A stretch of 28,715 bases of DNA from an uncultured Oscillospiraceae bacterium (GTDB lineage Bacteria > Bacillota > Clostridia > Oscillospirales > Ruminococcaceae). The translations under genes and the position numbers were made by a program. The DNA lies in assembly GCA_934446455.1 (NCBI GenBank), contig CAKSEE010000036.1, positions 1 to 28,715 on the forward strand. Reading direction: 5' to 3'. Shown in pieces: positions 1 through 6,731 of this stretch; position 1 is the stretch's first letter, and each line of letters starts with the position of its first letter. The notes below the pieces were generated by a model. The model saw nothing but the letters and a program-made list of their open reading frames with translations, ran no database searches and was not told where the DNA came from.

Positions 1-81
1 ACCTTTCAATCCTGCCAAACTTGTCGCTTAATTTTTGGCGCTTTTGTCTATTGACTTTTCATAGCTGGTCTCCGAAGTGAT

Positions 82-1674
82 TTAGTTGCTGCTGAATCTT
101 CGCATAACCGCAAGCGCGGTGTGAATGCCGTCCACGGCTGCGGACATTATCCCGCCCGCGTAGCCTGCGCCCTCTCCGCATGGAAAGAGGTTGTCCGCGC
201 ATTCCGCAGCGCCGTTTTCCCCGCGCGGAATGCGCACGGGCGACGAGCTGCGCGTTTCTATCGCCGTAAGAACGCTGTCGCTGTCCGAAAAGCCGCTTAT
301 CCTGCGGTCAAAGAACCGCAGCCCCTCGCTCAGCGGCTGCGCTATGAACTGCGGGAACAGCTCGCGCAGGTCTGCGCTCTCAACGCCCGGGAGATATGTC
401 GGCGTAACGCGCCCGAGCGAGAGCGCTCCGCCGCTTCCCACAAACTCCCGCGTGAGCATTGCGGGCGCTGCGCCCGTTCTGCCGCGTTTTCCCATTTCAA
501 ACGCCTTTTCTTCAAGGCGGCGTATGAACTCCGCGCCCCCGAGCGCTCCGCCGCCGAAGTCTTCGGGATTTACCGACACGAGAACGGCGCTGTTGGCGTT
601 TTTTCCCGCGCGGTCAAAAAGGCTCATGCCGTTTGTTACAATGCTGCCCGCGCTGCTTGCAGATGCCACAACGTAGCCCCCGGGGCACATACAGAACGTG
701 TACACGCCCCTGCCGTTTGCGCGGTAAGACATCTGATACTCCGCAGGGGGAAGGTCGGGGTGACCCGCGAACCTGCCGTAAAGCGCTTTGTCTATGTCAG
801 CTTGCAGGTGCTCTATCCTCGCGCCCACCGAAAACGGCTTTGGCGCGAGCGTAACTCCGTTTTTAAGCAGCATGGCGAACGTGTCGTGCGCGGAATGCCC
901 CACGGCAAGCACAAGCGCGCCGCACGGCTCGTAAGCGCCGTTCACACGGAGCGATGAAACGCGCCCGCCGCTTATTTTAAGCTCCTCAAGCGGGGAGAGG
1001 AAGCGCACCTCGCCGCCGCGCGCGATTATCTCGGCGCGCAGGTTCTTTACAACGCCGCGCAGCTTGTCCGTGCCGATATGCGGCTTTGCCTTTGCGAGTA
1101 TCTCCGCGGGCGCGCCGAGCTGCACAAAGCGCTCCAGCACGCGCGCGCACAGCGGGTCGCCTATCCTTGTGGTAAGCTTTCCGTCCGAAAACGTCCCCGC
1201 GCCGCCCTCGCCGAACTGCACATTGGCCGAGGGGTCGGGCACGCCCGTCTGCCACGAGCGCTCCACCGCCTGCACGCGCTCGTCCATGGCGGCGCCGCGC
1301 TCCAGCACAACAGGGCGGTAGCCGTACTCGCAGAGCGTCAGTGCGCAGAACATTCCCGCAGGACCGAAGCCTGCAACGTAAATGCGCCCGTCGGGCTTTT
1401 CCGCGCCGAACTCTGGGGACAGCTCCTCGTGCGTGAGCACGCGCACGTCCGCAAAGCGCTCTGCAAGGGCGCGTTCCCTTTTAACGCTGGTAAGCTCCGC
1501 CTTAACGGAGCTTACAAAGCACACCTCTCCGCGGCGCGCGTCAACGGAGCTTTTGAATAGAGCCGCGCTCTTTACCTCGGCGGGTTTGAGCCGCAGCTTG
1601 TCCAGCGCCCTTGCAACGGCGTTTTCGCGCGGCTCGCCGAGGGCGGTTTTTATCTGTGAAATGATTATTGCCAT
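82..1674 (-). CDS. NAD(P)/FAD-dependent oxidoreductase (COG2509-type)
   Basis: The 530-residue protein carries a Rossmann FAD-binding motif (GFGPAG, residues about 102-107, with the ribose-binding Glu in VVLERG near 125). It also has the family block FGEGGAGTFSDGKL (about 154-167) and a C-terminal GEGAGYAGGIMSAAVDG segment (about 500-517) that closes the FAD site. This pattern matches the uncharacterised 'FAD-dependent dehydrogenase' family often found beside cdaA/cdaR in Clostridia; the substrate is unknown. It is predicted to be cytosolic, with no signal peptide or membrane segment. Its start codon directly abuts the cdaR stop, so it is the last gene of the trmL-degV-cdaA-cdaR operon. In related bacteria glmM often comes next. 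Here only 81 bases remain after the stop; they contain no plausible start on this strand and no clear terminator. Family assignment is firm, function open. Confidence 0.9.
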   Translation of the reverse strand: MAIIISQIKTALGEPRENAVARALDKLRLKPAEVKSAALFKSSVDARRGEVCFVSSVKAELTSVKRERALAERFADVRVLTHEELSPEFGAEKPDGRIYVAGFGPAGMFCALTLCEYGYRPVVLERGAAMDERVQAVERSWQTGVPDPSANVQFGEGGAGTFSDGKLTTRIGDPLCARVLERFVQLGAPAEILAKAKPHIGTDKLRGVVKNLRAEIIARGGEVRFLSPLEELKISGGRVSSLRVNGAYEPCGALVLAVGHSAHDTFAMLLKNGVTLAPKPFSVGARIEHLQADIDKALYGRFAGHPDLPPAEYQMSYRANGRGVYTFCMCPGGYVVASASSAGSIVTNGMSLFDRAGKNANSAVLVSVNPEDFGGGALGGAEFIRRLEEKAFEMGKRGRTGAAPAMLTREFVGSGGALSLGRVTPTYLPGVESADLRELFPQFIAQPLSEGLRFFDRRISGFSDSDSVLTAIETRSSSPVRIPRGENGAAECADNLFPCGEGAGYAGGIMSAAVDGIHTALAVMRRFSSN

Positions 1675-2946
1675 TTATTCTGTGTTTTCCTCGGTGTAGT
1701 AGGCGTAGACCGCCGCCTTATAGCTGCCCGTTACCCAGCAGGTCTGGTTGCTGCCGCGTATGGTTATGGTGAGCGGCACGTCCTGCGAGCCCTCGCGCAG
1801 CGACACGCCGAGCAGGTTTGCCGTTACGAAGAAGTCCGCGGCGGTAAGCTCCGCAAGCTGCTCGGACGGACCGATTGCGGTTATCGTGATTTCGTTTGTG
1901 ATGAGCGATACGTCCATGCCGTCGGGCTTGTTGGACACGGCGATGTTGCTTATCGTGTAGTCGAGCTTGCCGTAGTCCGCGATGTCCCACGTTATCTGCG
2001 CGTTCACGTTGCCCGAGAGGTTCTTGCAGTCCTTGGGCAGGGGGATAGGCACGATGGTCTTCTGGTTGAGCCTTATGTCGCTTATGTCTATCATGCCGAT
2101 GTCAAGCTCGCTCTGGTTGTCGAGAGAATCGTCCGGAACTGCCACTACGATGGTTTTGGGCGAAATGTCGAAGCGCAGGCTCGACTGGTCGAAGTTGGGC
2201 GGGCAGTTTACAAGGCGGAACGCGAGCGCGAGCTCCTTCTGCCTGTAAACGGGGATATTTACCGAGATTATCTCGGCGGATATCTCAATGTCGTTCATGG
2301 GGAGCTTTGCGTTGTTCGCGCCGTAAACGGTGACCTCGCCCGCGGTCTCATGCGACTCGGTGACCTCGCCGCTGAGCGTTGAGCGCGCTTCTATGCGCGT
2401 TATCTTGTTGAGAACGCTTGCCGAGCCCGTGAGCGTCACCTTTGCGGGGTTCGCCTGAATGCCGTCCGCGTCGAGAAAGTACCCCTCCGCGGCGGAAACG
2501 TCGGGCGCGGTCGCGGTGACGTCGAACTCGCGCGAGATTATCTCCTCCACGACTATAGTCACCATCTGCGTGTGAACGTCCTTTATCGTGCATTCCGAGT
2601 CAACTGCGGCAACCTCTATCGGCACGGTTTTTGTACCTGCGGAGGACACCGACGACAGGTCGAGCGCGGCGGTGAAATCGTCGCTGCCGAGCTTCACCAC
2701 GTCAAAGCGCTTGCCCTCTATGGTGATATCGACGGTTTTCTGATAGTCGCTTACTATCTGCAGGTTGTTCTGCTTCATGTAGTCGGTCGGCGCGGCGGTT
2801 ATCGGGATATTTGCAATGGTGGAGGTTATCGTCGGGTACACCTCTACGGTAACGAACAGCCAGAAGCCGACTGCGATAATGAACGCCAGAATAAGCAGCC
2901 CTATGTTCGCCTTGAGGTCTGCCCCTATTTTCTTGAGAAAATCCAT
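1675..2946 (-). CDS. cdaR: YbbR-domain protein, CdaA regulator CdaR
   Basis: This 423-residue protein has one N-terminal membrane anchor (about residues 14-34, IGLLILAFIIAVGFW) and then an extracytoplasmic region of repeated beta-rich YbbR domains, about four between residues 40 and 415. CdaR proteins bind the membrane-bound diadenylate cyclase CdaA and modulate c-di-AMP production. The gene starts 13 bases after cdaA, the usual arrangement, which supports the name more strongly than the sequence alone because YbbR repeats diverge quickly. The C-terminus ends shortly after the last domain (YAYYTEENTE), a normal length for the family. It is co-transcribed with cdaA and the FAD-dependent oxidoreductase, whose start codon touches its stop. 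Confidence 0.92.
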   Translation of the reverse strand: MDFLKKIGADLKANIGLLILAFIIAVGFWLFVTVEVYPTITSTIANIPITAAPTDYMKQNNLQIVSDYQKTVDITIEGKRFDVVKLGSDDFTAALDLSSVSSAGTKTVPIEVAAVDSECTIKDVHTQMVTIVVEEIISREFDVTATAPDVSAAEGYFLDADGIQANPAKVTLTGSASVLNKITRIEARSTLSGEVTESHETAGEVTVYGANNAKLPMNDIEISAEIISVNIPVYRQKELALAFRLVNCPPNFDQSSLRFDISPKTIVVAVPDDSLDNQSELDIGMIDISDIRLNQKTIVPIPLPKDCKNLSGNVNAQITWDIADYGKLDYTISNIAVSNKPDGMDVSLITNEITITAIGPSEQLAELTAADFFVTANLLGVSLREGSQDVPLTITIRGSNQTCWVTGSYKAAVYAYYTEENTE

Positions 2947-2959
2947 TGTGCGTTACCTC

Positions 2960-3835
2960 CTACTGCTGCTTGGGCTGCGGCTTGCGGCGGCTTTTCAGCA
3001 GGCGGCCGTGCGAGTCCTCGGGCATTTTCTTTTTAAGGATATTTATGAGGTCCTCCTTGGTGATGTCGCGGGTAAGCTGCCCCTCGAACGCCACGGAGAT
3101 CTTTCCCGTTTCCTCGGATACGACGATTATAAGCGCGTCGGACTTTTCGCTCAGACCTATCGCCGCCCTGTGGCGCGTGCCAAGCTCGGAAGCAAGATAG
3201 CTGTCGTTTTCGGGCATGGGCAGGTAGCAGGAGGCGGCGTATATGCGGTTGTCGCGGATAATAACGGCGCCGTCGTGAAGAGGCGCTTTATTGTAGAAGA
3301 TGTTGCACAGCAGGTTTGACTCGACGTTGGCGTTGATGATGGCGTTGTTCTCCTTGATGTATTCGGAGATCTTCGTCTGCCGCTCGATTACGATAAGCGC
3401 GCCCGTCTTGCTTTCGTGCATCTGCTGGCAGGCGTCGGCTATCTCGGCGATAGCGTTGCTGCGCGCGGACTTGTCAAGCGTCGAGTTTGTCACGGGCGTG
3501 CCGATGGGCACGCGGGTGCGCCCGACTTTCTCAAGAATGCGGCGCAGCTCCGGCTGGAACACGATGATGAGCGCGATAAGTCCCACCTGAAAGAAGTTTT
3601 CGATGATGTAGGTTATTGCCTGCAATTGCAGCAGGAACTTTGCCAGAAGATACACCACCACAAGGATAACAACGCCCTTGAGAAGCTGCGCGGCGCGCGT
3701 TTCCTTCATGAGTTTGAGAATGTAGTAGATGAGAATTGTGAGCAGCAGTATATCAAGCACGCCCGAAAGTCCCGCTGAGACTATGAGGTCGATAAAACTG
3801 CGGATCACAAGTATTATGCTGTTGAGAATATCCAC
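2960..3835 (-). CDS. cdaA: Diadenylate cyclase CdaA (DisA_N domain)
   Basis: CdaA condenses two ATP into cyclic di-AMP, which controls potassium and osmolyte uptake and cell-wall homeostasis in Gram-positive bacteria. The 291-residue protein shows the standard build: about three hydrophobic helices in residues 1-95 and then the DisA_N catalytic domain (about 100-260). The two signature motifs are intact: DGA in LHDGAVII (residues 188-190) and RHR in GTRHRAAIG (221-223). The C-terminal tail is basic and low in complexity (KSRRKPQPKQQ). The gene sits 23 bases downstream of the degV-like gene and 13 bases upstream of cdaR in one operon. All catalytic residues look conserved, so an active enzyme is expected. 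Confidence 0.97.
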   Translation of the reverse strand: MDILNSIILVIRSFIDLIVSAGLSGVLDILLLTILIYYILKLMKETRAAQLLKGVVILVVVYLLAKFLLQLQAITYIIENFFQVGLIALIIVFQPELRRILEKVGRTRVPIGTPVTNSTLDKSARSNAIAEIADACQQMHESKTGALIVIERQTKISEYIKENNAIINANVESNLLCNIFYNKAPLHDGAVIIRDNRIYAASCYLPMPENDSYLASELGTRHRAAIGLSEKSDALIIVVSEETGKISVAFEGQLTRDITKEDLINILKKKMPEDSHGRLLKSRRKPQPKQQ

Positions 3836-3858
3836 GTTGCCGCTCCTTTACATAAGGG

Positions 3859-4737
3859 TCAGGTAAGCTCCCCGCGCTCGGCGCCTCTTATAAGCACGCC
3901 GATAAACTCGTACCCTGCGTTGCAGCTTACAACCGCGCCGCACTTTTCAACAAGGGCGGGGCCGTAGCCTACGCGCTTCGTCATCTTGTCGATGAACTCC
4001 TTGTCGCAGTCGGGGCGGGTGGTTGTGATAACGCACCACGGGGTTTCGGGAATCATGTTTTTGGCTATGGTTTCTACCGCCGCGTCTATAACCGCCTTTT
4101 CGCCGCGGACTTTGCGCAGCACCTGCGTTTTGTCGTCGTAGAGCGAGATAAGCGGGCGCAGTCCCATAAGCTCGCCGAGGAAAGAAGCCGCCGCGGAAAT
4201 GCGCCCGGACTTCTTCATGTGGCGCAGGTCGAAGCCGATTATGTAGCTTTCCGCATGGCGCGCCCAGTCGGTAAGGTACGCGACAATGCTCTCGGTGTCC
4301 TGCCCCTCCTCTATCTTACGGCACGCCTCGAGAATGGGGTAGCCGTAGCAGAGCGTGTAATTGCGCGAATCGACGGTGTATACCTTAAGGTCGGTAAGAT
4401 CCGCGACGTTCTGCTTTGCGAGAACGGCGTTGGAGTAGGTCTGCGAACCCGCGCCGTTTATTACGTCCACGATTATTTCGCGCGCGCCGTCGTCGTAAAG
4501 GCTGCGGAACGCGTCCTCAAACTGTATGGGCGTAAGCTGAGCGTGCTTGGGTATCTCGTCGCTGTCCTTAAGCAGCTTATAGAACTGCTCGGGCGTAAAG
4601 TCCTTCCTGTCGGTGAAGCTCTCGCCGTTGAGCGTTATGGAAAACGGCATGACGGTAAGTATGTTCGCCCACTTCATCTCCGCCTCGGGGGAGATGTCGC
4701 AGCCGCTGTCTGTGATTATTCTGACCTTCTGGCTCAT
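3859..4737 (-). CDS. DegV family fatty-acid-binding protein
   Basis: This 292-residue protein opens with the typical DegV strand and Asp-Ser motif (RIITDSGCDISPE) and carries RISAAASFLGELMGLRPLI near residue 185-203, the second family hallmark. DegV proteins have an EDD fold and bind one long-chain fatty acid between two lobes. Some (FakB) present the fatty acid to the kinase FakA for phosphorylation. No fakA is in the window, so a FakB role is possible but not shown. The length is normal and the protein is predicted cytosolic. It lies between trmL (40-base gap) and cdaA (23-base gap) in the same operon, which may only reflect shared housekeeping expression. Confidence 0.92.
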   Translation of the reverse strand: MSQKVRIITDSGCDISPEAEMKWANILTVMPFSITLNGESFTDRKDFTPEQFYKLLKDSDEIPKHAQLTPIQFEDAFRSLYDDGAREIIVDVINGAGSQTYSNAVLAKQNVADLTDLKVYTVDSRNYTLCYGYPILEACRKIEEGQDTESIVAYLTDWARHAESYIIGFDLRHMKKSGRISAAASFLGELMGLRPLISLYDDKTQVLRKVRGEKAVIDAAVETIAKNMIPETPWCVITTTRPDCDKEFIDKMTKRVGYGPALVEKCGAVVSCNAGYEFIGVLIRGAERGELT

Positions 4738-4777
4738 GGTTATGTTCCTTTCGTGTTCGTGATGTCGTTATGTGCGC

Positions 4778-5281
4778 TCACAGGGCGTCGTTCCAGTTGA
4801 ACCGCGTGAGCTGACCGCTGTTCTGCAGCGCGGGGAAATCCCACTGCCTGAGCACCTCGTAGGCTGCGATGGCAACGGAATTTGACAGGTTAAGGCTGCG
4901 CAGCGTCGGCTGCATGGGAATCCTCACGCACTCGCTGCGGTGCGCGAAAAGCAGCTCCTCGGGCAGACCCGCGTCCTCTCTGCCGAAGATAAGCCAGCAC
5001 TTGTCGGGATAGACTGCGTCGGTATAGCGGTTCTGCGCCTTTGTGGTAAAGAAGAACCGCGCTCCGTCCGTCCTCGCGAAGAAGTCCGCGAAGCCGTCGT
5101 AATAGGTGATGTCAAGGTAGTGCCAGTAATCCAGCCCCGCGCGCTTCAGCTTCCTGTCGTCTATTTCAAAGCCCATTGGCTTTATCAGGTGGAGCCGCGC
5201 GCCCGTAACCGCGCAGGTGCGGGCTATGTTGCCCGTGTTCTGCGGTATCTGCGGTTCTGCAAGGACGATATTGAGTTCCAT
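4778..5281 (-). CDS. trmL: tRNA (cytidine(34)-2'-O)-methyltransferase TrmL
   Basis: A compact SPOUT methyltransferase of 167 residues that 2'-O-methylates the wobble nucleotide of leucine tRNAs using S-adenosylmethionine. The visible motifs are the N-terminal NTGNIARTC segment, LIFGREDAGLPEELL in the knot region (about residues 104-118) and IPMQPTLRSLNLSNSVAIAAYE (about 125-146), which forms the trefoil-knot cofactor site. Length is normal for TrmL/YibK. It is the first gene of the minus-strand operon, about 47 bases downstream of the predicted transcription start; the leader contains a perfect 6-bp hairpin (5305-5319). Confidence 0.95.
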   Translation of the reverse strand: MELNIVLAEPQIPQNTGNIARTCAVTGARLHLIKPMGFEIDDRKLKRAGLDYWHYLDITYYDGFADFFARTDGARFFFTTKAQNRYTDAVYPDKCWLIFGREDAGLPEELLFAHRSECVRIPMQPTLRSLNLSNSVAIAAYEVLRQWDFPALQNSGQLTRFNWNDAL

Positions 5282-5304
5282 GTTCTGCGCCTGCTTTCTG
5301 TGAG

Positions 5305-5319
5305 GCGGCGTTTCGCCGC
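5305..5319 (-). promoter_or_regulatory. Leader hairpin upstream of trmL
   Basis: A perfect inverted repeat GCGGCG-TTT-CGCCGC lies about 9 nt after the predicted trmL operon transcription start and about 24 nt before the start codon. No T tract follows on the minus strand, so it is not an intrinsic terminator. It may stabilise the 5' end of the transcript; this role is inferred. Confidence 0.45.
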
Positions 5320-5334
5320 AGCCTGCACATATTT

Positions 5335-5363
5335 ATTTTAGCATACTCCGCCATATTTTGCAA
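5335..5363 (-). promoter_or_regulatory. Sigma-70-type promoter of the trmL-cdaA operon
   Basis: On the minus strand a TTGCAA -35 box (5358-5363) is separated by 17 bases from a TAAAAT -10 box (5335-5340), with an extended -10 TG just upstream (TGC-TAAAAT). The predicted start is near 5328. It lies divergent from the zapA promoter. Confidence 0.75.
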
Positions 5364-5467
5364 TAGATTTTTGTGCGGCTTTCATATTTTCTCTGTTAAG
5401 GCTGACGATAACGGCACATCTCTCGCCGACCTTGTGCGGATTGTGTGGATAATTTATTATTTTTGCA

Positions 5468-5503
5468 AAACCCCTTGAAAAGATACGGGGTTTATTATAT
5501 AAT
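5468..5503 (+). promoter_or_regulatory. zapA operon promoter with an inverted repeat around the -35 box
   Basis: TTGAAA (5475-5480) and TATAAT (5498-5503) are spaced by exactly 17 bases, giving a predicted start near 5510 and a leader of about 60 nt before zapA. A perfect 7-bp inverted repeat, AAACCCC (5468-5474) and GGGGTTT (5487-5493), brackets the -35 box. This could be an operator for a dimeric repressor, or a terminator-like hairpin for transcripts from upstream. No regulator can be assigned from the sequence. Confidence 0.75.
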
Positions 5504-5570
5504 GTTAGTATAGAGTTTTATGCGGCAAAGCCTGTTTTCCGCGCAAGAACACCGAAAGGACTGCTTAATC

Positions 5571-6731
5571 ATGCTAAACAAGAAAGTTTCAGTATCAATA
5601 TACGGAAAGACCTACACGCTGATGACCGACGACATAGCGCAGCTTACAGCGAGCGCAAAGGCTGTGGAGGAAGCTATGAGCGCGTTCGGCGCCAGGAGCG
5701 GGCTTTCAAGGGAGGACTGCGCGGTTATGGGCGCGCTGAGTCTTGCGGATGAGAGCGCTTTGGTAAAGGCGCAGCTTACCGCGGCGAAGGGCGCTGCGGC
5801 GCGCCTTGCCGACGCGGAGAAGCGCGAGAAGGCATCGGGCGAACGCGCTGCGGCGCTTGAAAAGGAGAACGCCGCGCTTAAGGGCGAGGCGGTGGCGCGC
5901 AATGCCGCTGAGCGCCGCGTGGCGGAGCTTGAGGCGAAGTGCGCGGAGCTTACGGACAAGCTTGGCGCGGCGGAAAAGGCGGCGGAAAAGGCGGCGACAG
6001 CGCAGAAGAACCTTGACGAGGCGCTTAAGCTCGCGGCTGAGTTCGACGAGAAGAACAGGGCGCTTTCCGTGCAGAAAGCGGCGCTCGAGGCGGAGGCTGC
6101 CGCGCAGAAGTCCGCGACGCAGGCGGCGGGCGAGAAGCTTTCCGCGTGCGAGGCTGCCTGCGCGCAGGAAAAGCAGCGCGCGGACGGCGCGGAAAAGAAG
6201 CGCGGCGAGCTTGCAAAGCGCGCGGATTCCCTTGAAAAGGAGCTTGCGGCGCTCAGGGGCGACAGGGACGCGCTTACAAAGGCGAACGCCGAGCTCAACA
6301 AGATAAACGCGCAGCTTGAGCGCGCAAACGGCGAGCTTGGCGAAAACGGCAGCAGCGCCGCCGCGGAAAAATCCGAGCTTGAAAAGCGCGTGCAGGCGCT
6401 TGAAAAGGAGCTGTCGGAAGCGCGCAGCCTTTCTGACGAGGAGCAGCTTTCCGCGCAGAAGAAGATAGAGGAGCTTACAAAGGCGTGCGGCGACCGCGAG
6501 GAGCTTATGGTGCGCATATCCCGGCTTGAAAGCGAGAACAAGTCGCTTAAAGAGGGCGCGGGCGGCGCGGAGGAGCGCATAAAGGAGCACGAGGCGCTCT
6601 CTGCGAAATTTGACGAGTTAAAGGCGAAGAGCGACGCGCAGACCAGGGAGATACGCACCCTTAAAAAGACCAACGCCTCGCTTGAAAAGCAGCTCAGCGA
6701 GATGATGGAGGACGGGCAGCTTACACTATGA
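5571..6731 (+). CDS. zapA: ZapA-like cell division protein with long coiled-coil extension
   Basis: Residues 1 to about 90 resemble ZapA (NKKVSVSIYGKTYTLMTDD at the N-terminus, then helical), which binds FtsZ and bundles its filaments at the division site. Unusually, the protein runs on to 386 residues. From about residue 90 to 375 it is an Ala/Glu/Lys-rich heptad-type coiled coil, including tandem KAAEKAAEKAA coded by a 12-bp direct repeat near 5967-5996. Canonical ZapA has about 100 residues. The start is placed at 5571 rather than at an upstream in-frame ATG (5520), because AAAGGA sits about 10 nt before it and the family N-terminus begins there. The stop overlaps the U32 gene start by 4 bases (ATGA), a pairing common in Firmicutes. 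Whether the extension has a separate division role is unknown. Confidence 0.85.
   Translation: MLNKKVSVSIYGKTYTLMTDDIAQLTASAKAVEEAMSAFGARSGLSREDCAVMGALSLADESALVKAQLTAAKGAAARLADAEKREKASGERAAALEKENAALKGEAVARNAAERRVAELEAKCAELTDKLGAAEKAAEKAATAQKNLDEALKLAAEFDEKNRALSVQKAALEAEAAAQKSATQAAGEKLSACEAACAQEKQRADGAEKKRGELAKRADSLEKELAALRGDRDALTKANAELNKINAQLERANGELGENGSSAAAEKSELEKRVQALEKELSEARSLSDEEQLSAQKKIEELTKACGDREELMVRISRLESENKSLKEGAGGAEERIKEHEALSAKFDELKAKSDAQTREIRTLKKTNASLEKQLSEMMEDGQLTL

Noticed and set aside
1..81. Start of another gene or terminator beyond the FAD-dependent oxidoreductase
   Set aside because: The only ATG on the minus strand (ATGAAAAGTCAATAG) stops after four codons, and no hairpin with T tract is visible.
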